DNA of 64,000 bases from assembly GCA_037954325.1 (NCBI GenBank), contig JBBMNZ010000035.1:6643501-6707500 (forward strand), given 5' to 3'. Positions 25,931-38,410 of the stretch are shown here, piece after piece (position 1 is the first letter of the stretch; every line of letters begins with the position of its first letter). The stretch comes from Fistularia commersonii (taxonomy: Eukaryota > Chordata > Actinopteri > Syngnathiformes > Fistulariidae). The notes under the pieces were generated by a model, which ran no database searches, was not told the DNA's origin, and saw nothing but the letters and a program-made list of their open reading frames with translations. A program made the translations under genes and the position numbers.

Positions 25931-26209
25931 TTATTTACCAACCCTCCTCTGTACATGTCCAAACCATCTCAGTCTGGCCTCTCTGACCTTCTCTCCAAAA
26001 CATCTAACATGTGCTATCCCTCTGGACCCATTCCTGATCGTATCCATCCTTATCAGTCCAAAAGAGAATCTCAGCATCTTCAAACCTCTAGCTCCGCCTC
26101 CTGTCTTTCCGTCACTGTAACTGTTTCTAGGCCATACAGCATCACTGGTCTCACCACTGTCTTGTTCATTTTTCCCTTTCATTCTGGCTGATAGTCTTCT
26201 ATCACACAT
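25931..26209 (-). pseudogene. LINE ORF C-terminal remnant
   Basis: The minus-strand frame has RRLSARMKGKNEQDSGETSD, LKMLRFSFGLIRMD and FGEKVREARLRWFGHVQRR, colinear with the C-terminal region at 5400-5680 and 28975-29220. The frame is interrupted beyond this. Confidence 0.8.
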
Positions 26210-26581
26210 TCCGACCTACTTGAACCCGTTTCTTTACTTCTTTTCCACACTCTCTGTTGCTCTGGACTGTTGACCCTAAGTAATTGAAATCCTCCAAAAT
26301 CTTGATCTCCACTCCCAGTAGCCCCACCTTTAACCTCACCTGTCAGCATGTCCATCACACTCCAAACAAGAAGGGGCTCAGAACTGATCCCTGATGGAGT
26401 CTCACTTCCATCGTGAACTTCTTTGTTACCCCTACAGCCAATTTTACCAATGTCTCACAACTTCACTTTTACTAATATCTATTACTTTGTGGTCTAAAAT
26501 AATCATCTCTTCTATCCTTGCCTTACTGGGAATATTCTGTATCACTTCATCTAACTCATTCCAGAACCTCTCCTTCCCCTC

Positions 26582-27142
26582 TTACTCCCATCCCACCTGC
26601 AGGGCAAAGCCACTAACAACATTGAGCATCACACCTTCAATTTCAAGTGTCGGTTTCATAAGTCTATCTGACATTCTTTTCACCTCCAGAACATTACTCA
26701 CAAACTTCTCCTTCAAGATAACTCCTACTCCATTTCTCTTCTTGTGGGTATCATGATAGTACAACGTAAAGTCTGCTCTTAAGCCTCTAGCATTACTACC
26801 TTTCCACCTGGTCTCCTGCCTATACAGTATATCCACTTTCCTTGTCTGCATCGTGTCGACGAACTCTCTCCATTTTCCTGTCATAGTCCCAATATTCAAT
26901 GTCTTCACTCTCAATTCCAGACTCTTGCCTTTCCCCTTCTCTCTCTGCTTCTGAACATGCCTTCCTCCTCTCCTTCTTGACCCACAGACACCCAATTTCC
27001 ACAGATACCCTTTAGGCCATCGGTACCAATAGTGATAGTTGTTAACCCGCGCCTCAATCAATATCCCATATGAGATTGTAAGGCTTGATTCGCATGTTTG
27101 GTTTTGGAAAGAGTTTTTTGCTGAATGCTCCTCCTGACGCAT
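26582..27142 (-). pseudogene. LINE endonuclease N-terminal remnant
   Basis: The minus-strand frame carries TLNIGTMTGKWREFVDTMQ and then VDILYRQETRWKG, the start of an APE-type endonuclease. The QETRW motif contains the catalytic Glu. RNGVGVILKEKFVSNVLEVK and VMLNVVSGFALQVG follow. The frame ends before the catalytic Asp/His part of the fold, which the internal deletion has removed. The same segment is present at 59795-60076 (-). Confidence 0.82.
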
Positions 27143-27252
27143 TTATAAGGACTAAGGACCGGCTCAGGGAGACACTTGTCCATGTGGCCCTGAGGCTGCA
27201 TTTAGACTCTTTTATATACAAAAAAATATTACGCTTATCTTAACAACGTGAG

Positions 27253-27255
<3 letters not shown>

Positions 27256-27285
<30 letters not shown>
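27256..27285. repeat. poly(T) tract, 30 bp
   Basis: A pure T run between the two minus-strand LINE copies. Lying just beyond the low-coordinate (3') end of the 27290-28490 copy, it has the position and strand expected for that copy's tail, though non-LTR elements of this kind often lack long poly(A). Confidence 0.93.
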
Positions 27286-27289
<4 letters not shown>

Positions 27290-27291
<2 letters not shown>

Positions 27292-28490
27292 TTCTACCTC
27301 CCATAGGACACAGTTGAGTACCTTCTCCAGGTCCACAAAACATGTTGACTGGTTGGACCAGCCTACCCCTTGATCCTTGGGCCCTGCCACCGAGGAGCTT
27401 TTTGATTACATCAGCCCAAGAAATAGGGGAGTCCCTATAGGGGAGTACTTTAACTTTACTTCCTCATTGGATTACAAGTCTTCAGGATTGAGGAAGTCTT
27501 GAAAGTGTTCACTACACCTATCCACAACATCTCGAGCTCACCATCCCAACTGTACACAGTGTTGACGGTATACTGATTCCCCACGCCGAGCCGCTGGATT
27601 GTGGACCAGAATTTCTGGAAGTCGTTCTCCATGGCCTTATCCAGGTCCTCCCACATTCAAGTTTTTACCTTGGCAACCATCATTGCTGCGTGCCGCTTGG
27701 CCTGCCAGTACCCGTCAGCTACCTTTGGACCCCCCCCGGTCAGAAAGGCTCAGTAGGACTCCTTTGGCTTGACAGTACCTTACCGCAAGGGGCCACAAAT
27801 GGGTTCGGGGTTACCGTCTCGACAGGCATTGACCACGCCAGTCTGCCACCTCGACAACTAAGGGACAGAAAATGGCCCACTCTGACCTAATGTCCCCCCT
27901 CTCCCTTAGGATGCCATTTAAGTTGGGAGTTGGAACGTTCTCTGACAGGGAATTCTAACCCCTCTCAAGAGACCTGGTTCCACAGCCTGAGCTTTTTGGC
28001 AAAGTGAGTCCAACTATATCCAGCCATAACCTCTCAGCCTCATGCATAAGCCCAGGTTCCTTCCCCAGCTTCTGCAGCCACAGAACAGACCACTAAGGTC
28101 CCTCACTTGAGCCACCACCCGGTTCAAAATCGCATGGACCCTCTTGGCCCCTTGTAAACCTACGGTAAGGGAGCAAACGTCGACCTTTCGGCTGGGGCCG
28201 GCCAAGCCTCTCAGGTACAGGCCTTGCCTCCATTTGCTTGCCATCAGGACCCATCCCTTGGCTTGTCTCAGGAGAGGGGCCTCCCTGACCCGCATCCGAA
28301 CGAGGGAAAACCAGATTCATTTTCTTTTTGATCAGTGGGTTTTCCTGAGCCCTGTTTTGTCTGGTCCCGCATCTGGGACCTGTTTCCTTGCGTGACACTG
28401 TCAAGGGCATAAACTCACTGACATCTTAGCTCATTGGATCACTCGGATGTGAAAACCCCCCTACCATTGTAAGGCAGCGGATTGAGAAGG
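27290..28490 (-). mobile_element. second LINE family (I-like/Nimb-like?), minus strand, 5' region with deletions
   Basis: This DNA is much more GC-rich than its surroundings and has no similarity to the RTE-type copies. On the minus strand the frame ending at 27456 includes FWSTIQRLG, NTVYSWDGELEML and VVNTF, the linker ahead of the RT in a widespread fish LINE. The last part (27300-27345) is the complement of RT sequence in which the element's own protein would have FVDLEKV. The segment at 27690-28490 corresponds to the endonuclease and long 5' leader of that family. I recognise it from fish genomes but am unsure of the clade name. The endonuclease body and most of the RT are missing. Confidence 0.72.
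27456..27656 (-). pseudogene. LINE pre-RT linker remnant
   Basis: A 66-codon minus-strand frame with MWEDLDKAMENDFQKFWSTI and then QRLGVGNQYTVNTVYSWDGE. It is the inter-domain region between endonuclease and RT in the second LINE family and has no catalytic residues. Neighbouring frames are broken. Confidence 0.6.
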
Positions 28491-28818
28491 GAAGGAATTC
28501 TGAATACTTTTGGCATATTTGTGTGGCTATTAACATTAATGCCTGGAATCATACTAGTACTCTTATATGAATTTTTAATGCAATAGGGGAATATAATGTC
28601 CGTAGTACTATTAATGTGACTCTGCATCTCTCTCCATCTCTGTTGTTGCACTTTTCAACGAAATATTCTGCACCTAGGTTTTATTTTATCGGTTATTGTT
28701 TTTGCTGCCTCATGGATTATTCCTCTGTTCCATTTGTGTACTCTCGATTTCAAAATCATAATTAATTACTTGCTTTGTCCGTAATATTCTGACCCACATT
28801 TAGCATTGCAGCTGAAAT

Positions 28819-28850
<32 letters not shown>

Positions 28851-28974
28851 CTTAAGCATGCACTGGCAATTAATGTCCCTTAAACAACCACATATAGGCT
28901 TAAAAACCTAGTTTTTGAAGATGCTCAATCTTATTCAATTCCTGAAGTGAGCTTGTGATTGTTTTAATAATTCG
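28491..28974. other. unannotated spacer with a poly(T) tract
   Basis: AT-rich DNA with a pure T run at 28820-28850. No gene. Confidence 0.5.
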
Positions 28975-29248
28975 TAGATGTTTTGGTGAGAAGGTCAGAG
29001 AAGCCAGACTGAGATGGTTTGGTCATGTACAGAGAAGAGATAGTGAAGATATTGGTAGAAAGATGCTGGAATTGGAGCTGCCAGGCAAGAGGTCTCGAGG
29101 AAGACCAAAGAGAAGATTTATGGACGTAGTGAGAGAAGATATGAAGGTAGCTGGTGTGAGAGAGGAGGATACAGAGAATAGGGTTAGATGGAGAAAGTTG
29201 ACTCGCTGTGGCGACCCCTAACGGGAAAAGCCGAAAGAAGAAGAAGAG
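28975..29248 (+). mobile_element. RTE-type LINE, 5'-truncated copy (3' end only)
   Basis: Begins abruptly at AGATGTTTTGGTGAGAAGG and encodes the C-terminal ~80 residues (RCFGEKVREARLRWFGHVQR, RPKRRFMDVVREDMKVAG, VRWRKLTRCGDP), then ends CCTAACGGGAAAAGCCGAAAG plus an (AAG)n tail at about 29236-29247. Its frame is intact over the retained part, so it is probably younger than the copies at 39180 and 59358. Abrupt 5' truncation is typical of target-primed reverse transcription. Confidence 0.88.
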
Positions 29249-29440
29249 TGGATGTTACTCAGTTGGTAGAGCCGGTGTCTCTCCGATCAGAAAGTTGTCT
29301 GTTCGATTCTCAGCTTCCCTGTGCCCTTGTGCAAGACAATGAACCCAGAGTTCCTTACCAATGGCCTGGTTAGCACGTAGCATAGCAGTTCATCCAGCAC
29401 TGACGTGATATGCTTGAATGCTATGTAATGTAAAGTGCTG
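29249..29440 (+). repeat. SINE family B (tRNA-derived), fused to the LINE tail
   Basis: Starts GTGGATGTTACTCAGTTGGT AGAGC, an A-box-like tRNA promoter segment, with GTTCGATTCTC (about 29301-29311) as the B box. The body has CTTGTGCAAGACAATGAACCC, and the 3' part has ATGTAATGTAAAGTGCT. The same body occurs at 63600-63826. The tRNA-like head is not a functional tRNA: the cloverleaf is disrupted. It begins directly after the AAG tail of the LINE. Confidence 0.75.
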
Positions 29441-31529
29441 ATAATACAAAAGTTGTAAAAGCACTCTTTTCTTTTTTTTTTCTTCCTTAAACTGGTCATA
29501 GTGACACATCGTTATAATGCACTGAAAAGGTTTTCCATCATGTAGCAGTGAACTACTTTGGCTTCTAAAAACACAGCAGCACAATACCTGACATAATGAA
29601 ACTTTTTTTTTCTTCCCTTTTAACATGTTTACTATCTTATGCTGTTTTAAGTGCAAGAGGACTCAAGGGACCAGTTAAAGATCAACTATGCTGTTTGATA
29701 ATGGAACAGAGCATAAAATACCCACAAACGTGTCAGCATCTTGGCTACTTATCATCACATGCATAATGACCACAGTAGCTCATATTAGAACCACTTCGAT
29801 AACCTTTTTACAAAATCATGGCTCCAGCCTCTGAGACAAACACTCATTTAATAGGGCTTATAATGATGTGAGCTCTCCTACGCCCTTTCATCAGGTTCTA
29901 AATTGGCACCAAAGGGTTTCTAGTTGACCTATTTATTCATTGTAGTTCCGATGCAGTTAATACAGTGACATCTCCGTGGCGCACAACCGCACACCCACAA
30001 ACATACACCCACATGTCAGAATGTCTATTATGTATATGTTATCAGGGCCAAGAATGAGGCACTTAGAGATGCATTTTTTTTTTTTCTTCAAAGGAATGAT
30101 ATTCAAATACGTAAATTTAAATCACATAAGCCACACCATGATTTTGACATGACAAAAAGCAGGTCATGAAAAGCAAAACAGTGATTATTCATGGGGATTG
30201 TTCGCCGTGCCTGGGAGGATCCGTGGTCCGGGTTCGTGTATTCGGATGTGTGGTAACCTTCACTGGGTCCAGGCTCAGCAAAAGCCAGATGAGACGGATA
30301 TTTCATCTCTACCCCGCAGGCGTCCATGCCCATCGTTGTGTGTGTGTGTGGGTTTGTGTGTACGGGAGGATGCGTGTGTGAGCCTCTGTTTTGAACCGAG
30401 CAGGTGGTGTGATGCTGTTCTAATATGGTGGCATGGCAGATGGCAGACACTACCACCTGCAACCCAGTCAGACCTCCAGGATAGGCCCTCGTATCACCTT
30501 AGCGATCGACCAGAGCACACACGCACGTTCACACACAGTCCTGCTCTGTGCACAAGAGACATTTGGCGTTATTGCTTTGGAGTGAAAAGGGTCTTACAAA
30601 GGCAGATTGGGTGTACAAATCAAATAACAGGAAAATTTGAAATAGAAAAACAATGTCTATTCTGTTATTCTATAACCACATAAAAATTGAGTCGTGCTGG
30701 ATCGATCTATAAAAAAAAAAAAATGATGCAATTAACATTTGGCCATCATTTCCATTTGAGTCCCCGTCATGAAGAAATAGTGTGTGACCAAAGTCTGACC
30801 TCTCTGCCCCCTGCTGTTTTAGCCCATTTTCTCCCTTTTTAATGATTAAATATCTTGACATCTGCAGCTGTCGGGATTTCCAATGAGTCCAAAATAGCAG
30901 CTGGATTTAAAGACCAAACTAGCTGTGAGTCCCAGATCCTTTACCCTCCATTGGCCTGTTGTATGATCAGAAATCAAATTCAAGAGCTTGTTGATTAGAT
31001 ATGAGGCCCTTTACAAACCTGACCTTATATTCCTGACCTATGTTTCTCATTCCTAGACAGAACCCTAAAGAATGAAGGGGGGGAAAAGAAAGAAAAATCT
31101 CTATTGACCTTCTTCCATGTTCCCATGGTTTATTGCAGTTCGGTGTTCTTATTTTCCTGCAGTGATTATGTTATTGATCTGTGCTAATCCCGCACACTCA
31201 TAAGATTCATTTCTGTATTTCTCAATACAGTTCTGCATTTTGCCACGCAACATAACCTAAGGTGTTGTATTGAATTGTTGCCATGTTGTAACTTTACCCC
31301 TCTCGATTTCTGACTAAAATACTTTGTTAGTATCAATATTGGAAACCACTGACTTTTTTTTAACCTCTGGTGTACTAATTCGCCTCCCCCTGTTACACTG
31401 TAGTACTTTTACTGCACTCCCTTTTGTCGGAAATGGGGAAAAGTTCATTGGTCAAGCTATGTATGTTTAAAGCTGTTTAAATGAATTTTATGTCTTTAGC
31501 ACATTGATTCAATTAGACCAGGCATGTAC
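29441..31529. other. unannotated DNA
   Basis: No gene or named repeat. Short (GT)n at about 30336-30360, and T- or A-runs at 30078-30085 and 30709-30723. Open frames at 30103-30462 (-) and 30198-30683 (+) overlap on opposite strands and show no domain. Confidence 0.4.
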
Positions 31530-31884
31530 AAAACTGATTTCCTTCAGCCTCAGAGCACAAAGGACTCTGGTTCCATTCTGACAAGGGGACCTTTCAGTGT
31601 GGAGTTTGCATGTTTTCCTCGTGTCTGCGTTGTTTTCCTCCGGCTTCTGCATTTTCTTCCCACAGTCCAAGCACATGCAGCAGGTTAATTGGAAGAAAAT
31701 TGCAAAAATTGCTCCAAATGAGTGAGTGAATGGTTGTCTGTCTATATATGTGGCCCTGCGTTTGACTGGCGACCAGTCCAGGGTGTACCCCGCCTCTTGT
31801 TCGACGACAGCTGCAACAGGCTCTAGCATCCCCCGTGACCCTGAGTGCAGGATAAGCTGCAGGAGATAGATGGATGGATGGATA
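31530..31884 (+). repeat. SINE family A, full-length-looking copy
   Basis: A head with GGTTCCATTCTGACA (about 31569), GTGTGGAGTTTGCATGTTTT (about 31597), GAGTGAGTGAATGGTTGTCT (about 31720) and a tail ending CCTGAGTGCAGGATAAGCTG (about 31842), then a (GATG)n-like stretch (31868-31882) as its 3' repeat. Confidence 0.83.
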
Positions 31885-34800
31885 TCCTCATTTCCTCTGT
31901 GTTTTAGACTGGAGTTTGTCTAATTAATCAAGTTTAGAACACACAAAGGCAGTACCCAGTGCAGGTCACGGACACACACAAGGTCTATGTGGAACAATTT
32001 CATTGTAGCCGCTCTGTTTTCATACCGAGCTTGGATGTTATTAAGGCAAACAGATAATCACTCTGTAATGAGTGCTCAACACGCAGGTTGTTCACGTCAG
32101 GCATACGGGTGAAAGGAAAACCTCCCTCCTGAATATTCTGACCTCCTGAATGCACATTCAACTCAAGGAGAAAACATGTCATTTAATTCTTCCTATGTAA
32201 CCCTTTGCGAAAGTACGCCACATCGGCATAAATTTATTTTCCATCTGTGATGCTTGGTGATGGAGACATCTTTACGCTGTGATTTCAAAATCCCATATTT
32301 CTCAAAACTGTAAATGTGACGTCTTTATTTATGCTGTTTAAAACCTGTTCAGCTGTACGCGACTCCACCATCATCAGAGCGAGCTCTGGAGTTACTAGAT
32401 TGAAAGGCATGAAAACAAATCCAAAATAAATCTTCGCAACTTATGTAGTGGTGTCATTTATTGGCACCGTTGGGACAGAATTTGTGAGGATTGACTGGCG
32501 TATAATTAAACGCATGTAATTCAGTTTCCCTGCAGCTGAGAGCTGCCACCAAATAAGATTTTCACCAAACCTCAGTAAATGAAGTGCTCTATTTCAAATT
32601 AGTGGGTTGATGTCCTGTCACAGTGTCTGTGCACTATTAGGTACTGCTGTTGGAACCTTACCAATGAATTCCCATCCACTCTTAGTTTGCTTGTTTGTTG
32701 TAGTGATACGGTTTTTGAACTCCAAAGCCTTTTGCTCTAATATCAGCTTTCCAGTATATGGTTTATTGTGACATTTCCAAACAGTACTTCAGCTTTTAGG
32801 TATTTAAAGTCTCTTGCCTGCATGATGTCCTTGTAACCCCACCGAGTAGCTCATCTGCATACAGGTAGCCAATGTTTTTCTTACAATGCAACCTGTATAA
32901 TACATTCTCAGCTCAGTGCTTTTTGTCAGCTAAATTTTTGTCCTCAACTGATAATTAATAAGCCACTGCCATTCAGGGTTACAAACCAGAGGCAAAGGCT
33001 GCATTCCAGCTCACGGAGCACATGGGACCACGCAAAAAATGAGCAAGTATGAAAAATTGTCAGCAAAATAACTCGTGCCCTGTGCACCAAATCTAAACCC
33101 CGACAGAACACCCTGGGAGACCGATGGCACCCAGAATTATTATCAAAGGCAAATGAGGGTATTTTAGGAAGAATGCTATTCCTCAAGATTTTAAGAGACT
33201 TTGAGTGAATATTTGCTCAGACTAAGACTTTTTCTGTCTACTGACACTTCTCTTAGACACCTCATCAACTGTCTGTGGGTTGAGACCCTGCCCTTGGAAC
33301 ACCTTCAGTTTCACTTTCTCAGGTTTTCTATCAAGTTGCATTTAACTAGTCAGAAATTGAGCTAATATTTGACCGGTATTTCTAAAACTGTCAACCGTAC
33401 CTCCATGTTTTCATTACGATCTGTCCCCGAGTTTGAAAAATGTTATTAGTCGGCACCCTCTGAATTTTTTTTGTTGCTTCACTTCCAACGATCTCAAGAG
33501 ACCTTGATGATTAACGGCTTCATGAAAACAACAGTAATATTTTACAACAGCATGTTTCCCCTCTTCCATCATTCCCTAGTGCATCATCTTCCGACGCCTT
33601 TGTATCCATAGAATATGATTTATATGATCAACTATTTTTCTTCTTTCCGTTCCATTCCTCATTTTATCATACTTTTCGTTTTTCCAAAAAAATGCTTATT
33701 TGCATAGTGATATCAGACACACCATTCTGAGTAGATAAGAACAATGTAATTTCATTTTATTATAATTTATTTATATATCATTAGGAGGATCATGTACACG
33801 CACATCAGACTCAAATAGAGCAAAGATGGTCATACAAGAATTTAGCTTGATAGCTAATTTCCATCTTAAGTCCCGTGGAGGAAAAAAAAATGGAAGGAAT
33901 GAAAAGAACTTTTTATCCACACATTAGGATAAGAAACATAAAATTGAATCATTCATTGTCTCCAACATGAAATGGATCCATGGACTAAAACATTGCATAT
34001 ACCCATGTATGGTTTAAAACACCAATTTCTTCTCCATAGTGACTAAAACACACTGTTATCCGAAATAGTGTCCATCCAATATCCACATCCAAATTTCATA
34101 TATTGCCACAAGTGCTCAACATGTTCATTTCATGCAAATGCTTGTACAGCAGACCGATACAAATTATCCACATCCAAACAATACATCAAGGCTGTCCAAA
34201 TACTGGTATAACTGTGTAATATATTCAAATACACGATAATCAAACCATAAAATCATCCTTATACATATGTTTTTAGCGATTTTGAGTCTCAGTAAGGCAG
34301 ATTTCTTGTTTACCTTTCTTGCTTCATAAAAACCTTGTTTTTATGACTCACCGGTGAAGGCAATAAGGTCACCGTGAGCTAAATGTTCTGTGTCATTGAG
34401 GCACATATGCATTTAACTGTAATAATGGGCTTCTAATCAAGGTTACCAGGATTAAAATGAAACACTAATTCAACAATGGCCAAGGCAGCAAGAGGGGGGC
34501 TGATGACCAGGGCCGTGCTGGCTATTCTCCTACGCTAAGCGTTCACTGAGACAAAGCATGGTCAAATTTGCAGCCAGATAGACAGCTCCATCTTGATGGT
34601 GCCACAACCCTTATCGGTGTCCAGCCCCCACCGCTGGCGCTCACTTATCACGTGTACAGCATTTCAAAGCGGTTGAATTAACCATGAATAGATTTCATTT
34701 TTCACATTCTCTATTTCTGGTGTCAGACTGCACTAGACTGGCAGTTTAGGCCCGGAGGTTAGAGAAGCTGGCATGTGGCCGAGCGGTCCCTGATTTGCTT

Positions 34801-37800
34801 CTCTGACCAGTAGGAAATCTGGTTTGAGAGAGCAAACGCCATGCTGCATTCCGACCACTGTTGTGCCCTACAGTAATGCCTGTAATTCTGACTGCTCCAG
34901 TGGAGCTACTCAGTGACTGCAGATCACAACATGATAGCGAGTGGCCTCCAGTTTCGAACGTGATTGGAGTGCACTTGTAAAAGATGGGCTACATCTCACT
35001 GAACCAACCCTGTATGAAGGTTAAGGTTTCTAATTTGCCACCAAATCCATTCAGTGGGAGGCGGTCAAAACAAATTTCAACAATGTTTATTTCTTAAATA
35101 GCAATGTCTGCTACAGTGGCAGGAAAAAAACAAAACTCATCGTAATCATAATGAGATGATGATCAATGTTATCAAAAATACAGTAAATTTTAATACATAT
35201 TTTCATATTTATTCATCATCTTATTCCTCAGTGTAATGATGTACATACGCCTACTTTTGTGTTTAATCAGTTCATTATTAATAAATACATTTTATTATTA
35301 ATACATTCATATTATTAATACATTCATGTTTGCTTCAGGGTGTCCCTGAATGATTAAGGAAATATAATCACATTAAGATCTTGTTCTTTTGTGTAGGGGA
35401 GCTGTCACTTCCTGTATTCACAGTATTACTTGACATATTAAGCTTTAGTGCACTTGACCTTTAGAACTGTTTATTATGTTCAGCTGGTTTGGAGATTATT
35501 TCACCAATCCATGATTGAAGATTTCCAGAAGGTAATTATTTGATTTCAAAACCAGCAGCATCTTCAAGCTCCCTTTGAAACGGGCAGCTCTTTAAACGGC
35601 GTGAAGAAGTCACTGCCTTCACACTGTTGATGAGCTGCTTTCTGTGCACAGTAGATGCTGGAATGTGTAAAAGACTTTTGATAAGGGCAGAGCTAGAAAG
35701 TCAGAGATCACTTATTATATATCCATAACCAAAGATTTCTTCCAAATACTCATAAACTTTCTGAACTTTACTCTCAGAGCTTTCTGAATACCATTTGTAT
35801 TCCCCGTACTCAAATAGTTTTCCCCATATCTCAGACCAGTTAAGTTGAACACAGAGCCATTCATTTCCCCTCTCCCTGGTTGAGATAAAACTGCCCGAGC
35901 AAACCCACTTTGGCTCAGCTCATTTCACATAGACTGTAAGCAAACCCGGGCAACACATCTAAAAGAAAGAAAGGGAAAAATGGACTCCCATTTCAAGCCT
36001 GGCTGTTGTCGAGCAGATGATATGATTGGGTTATGCAGTCCACAGGCTAGAATATCAAAGAATATCATTTCACATTTTTGCATGATTCATGTCACCGCCA
36101 TACAGTCCTTAACCCGAAAAAGACATGTCAGTCACATGTTAACATTTATTATTCCTGTGGCGAAATCACAGACAATAATTGCTAACAAAAGAAAACCAAG
36201 CATATTTTGAAAAGAGATATTATGGGAAATATGTTTTTTCCCTCTACACTGAGCTTAGTCTCGACCTTGCTCAGTATTGTGACATTGTTTTAAAAACCGT
36301 TTATAAGACAGTAGATTGTATATTTTCAGGTAATGGTCTTGGCACGGAGCTAATGCATTTTTGATTTACAGTGAGATATTTGAACACTTGGTAGTGTTGC
36401 ACTCTTTGAACACAAGCAGGGAACAACAACAGCAGAACAGCAGCTGGACAAGATGTTATTGGTAATTATAACTGAACTGAGAAAAAATAATGAAATAAAG
36501 AACCAGAACAGGAAAAAAGGGCTAAAGCTGTGTTAAATAAGCAGAAAGGCTGAACAAAAATAAGACAAACAAAAATGAAATGGTCTGGCATATGAAGCAG
36601 CATTTCATAAGTGAGTGCCCTGTTGCGCATTATGATGTTGCTCAGTGGATGGTGACGGTAACTTGGTTTAAGTATAGCAATGTGCAAATAATTACAGAGA
36701 AGACTGCCAAGATAACAAACATAGTAAATGGACTCAATAATATTGTACTTTCCTTGGCCTAGCAGAGGGCTGCAGCATTCTCAAACTCACTCACACACCT
36801 ATACAAACACACACATACAATCACACACGTTTTGTTGCATAGATGGCAAGAGCCTCACAACTGGTTAGTTTTTGGCATCTTTTAACTTCTCCATCTCCCG
36901 TCCAAAACAAGGAGACGAAACAAACAATGTGAAATTGTAAATGCAAATTATTTTTCATTTGTTCACACTTGTTAGAACTTAATGATACACTCAGTGCATT
37001 TTTTCATCACAAAACTCCACGGGGTATGATTCAGTGAGAGGAGGAATTCAACTTTTTGTCTACCATGATGCGCTAATTATGTTCAAAAGGCAGAGAGGCT
37101 CGAGGTAACAGAGTCAATCTACTAAATTCCCATTGATTTTGAACATTATGTTGTTTTGAGCTATTGAGCAAGCAACATCAAGTGAAAAATAATTTGTTTA
37201 TATTTCCAGATTGCGCGCCCAGGGCGGGTAAACGAGAGGTTCTTATAATGTTGTCAAAAAATTTTAGGAGCAATTTTTTTATTTTATTTATTTTATTTAT
37301 TTTGTATTTTTTTTATTATTTCAGCCAACTTTCAGTCCAAAACTATTGTCCAATGGATCAGAAAAAACTAGGTCCATAATCAATGAAGCAATTTTACACC
37401 AGAGTTTAGGACCTTCTGGAACTTCTGAATCTGTCCTATATGAACACACAAATACTCTGGAGAGCTGAAGAGGAAGAGATGTAGGTCACGTTTGCCTTGC
37501 AACCCCCCCACAGCTTTCAATATCAACAAACCAGAATTTACAGCTACTGCCCCTGGGGTAACACATACTAACGCTGCATCAGGACGTGGATAGACGGTTG
37601 ACTGACTGTTGAAAAAAGATTGGGTTGTATCTTTGTCCAGTTAAGAATGTGTGATCTAGAAGTCTTTGCCCGTACTTCTACAAATCCAATCGAGTACACT
37701 CCACAACCAAGTGAGACCCTGGATACTCGCCTACATCATAGTTGTGGAATATGAAATTAAGTCTCTCTTTATACAGAATCTTTGAGAGAAAGTCAGGTAT

Positions 37801-38130
37801 TCACAAGTAGAACTAGGCTGCAAAACATTGTAACTCAAACATTATCTTTTAAAGAAGCTAAGCGCTGTTCTCTTATGTCCTTGCTATATATTCTGCATCA
37901 ATTAATTCAAGTTAACTCCGTGTATCCGAATGAAGTCCAGTATTCTTAAAAAGGTAGCGTTTGACCCGAGGTCTTTCATGTTAAGACTGAAGAGGTTTAT
38001 TTATAAAATGCCCCATTCCATTAGATGTAAATTACATTTCGTCAATAGCCAATGTCATATGTCTTTTCCTTTCCCATCATGCATGCGCACACATATATGG
38101 CCTTTTTCTGATGTATTTATTTAGGTTTTG
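31885..38130. other. longest repeat-poor stretch, unannotated
   Basis: About 6.2 kb without any SINE, LINE or long microsatellite that I can recognise; only short T-, A- or CA-rich runs (for example 36795-36830, 37275-37320). Low repeat load is compatible with constraint such as cis-regulatory DNA, but nothing in the reading shows it directly. Small open frames here have no domain. Confidence 0.4.
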
Positions 38131-38410
38131 AGAGCACAGTTGTAAGCGTGAAATTCTGAGGTATCTTCTTTGATTCTGAAATGAGGCCTTTCTATGTGGA
38201 GTTTGCATGTTCTCCGCCATATCTTCACAGGCTTTCTTGGGATTCTCCAGTTTCCAGTAAAAAAGCATTCGGTAGGTTAACTGACGTTTGAATTAAAGAG
38301 CGTATGGTCGATCTGTATACGAGACCCTATGTCCGACTGGCGGTCGGTCCACGGTAAATCCCTCTTCTCACTCAATTATAGCTTGGCTCGGCCGCAGTCC
38401 AGTTCTCGGT
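38131..38410 (+). repeat. SINE family A, diverged copy
   Basis: The core CTATGTGGAGTTTGCATGTT CTCC lies at about 38192-38215, with AGGTTAACTGACGTTTGAAT downstream and a degraded tail (GACTGGCGGTCGGTCCACGG at about 38334). The head is hard to align. Confidence 0.65.

Larger units (their letters stand above)
25850..27200 (-). mobile_element. RTE-type LINE copy, minus strand, internally deleted
   Basis: Same family as 4643-5885, reversed. The 3' end lies at about 25850 (complement of GAAGGGAAGAAG) and the 5' end near 27200 (complement of TAAATGCAGCCTCAGGG, shared with 4641-4657). From its 5' end it has the leader, endonuclease sequence (about 27000-26590), a large deletion covering the rest of the endonuclease and most of the RT, a short RT piece with the complement of GGATCAGTTCTGAGCCC (about 26365-26385), and then the C-terminal region (26209-25931). 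It overlaps several shadow frames on the plus strand. Confidence 0.87.

Noticed and set aside
26394..26756. 120-residue plus-strand open frame
   Set aside because: Antisense to the minus-strand LINE endonuclease remnant.
29251..29325. tRNA gene
   Set aside because: A-box and B-box-like segments are present, but the cloverleaf does not close and the unit continues into a SINE body.
33257..33322. Possible 66-nt exon between TCTCTTAG and a GTTTTC donor
   Set aside because: Two frames are open, the donor is poor and the product is not recognisable; likely chance.
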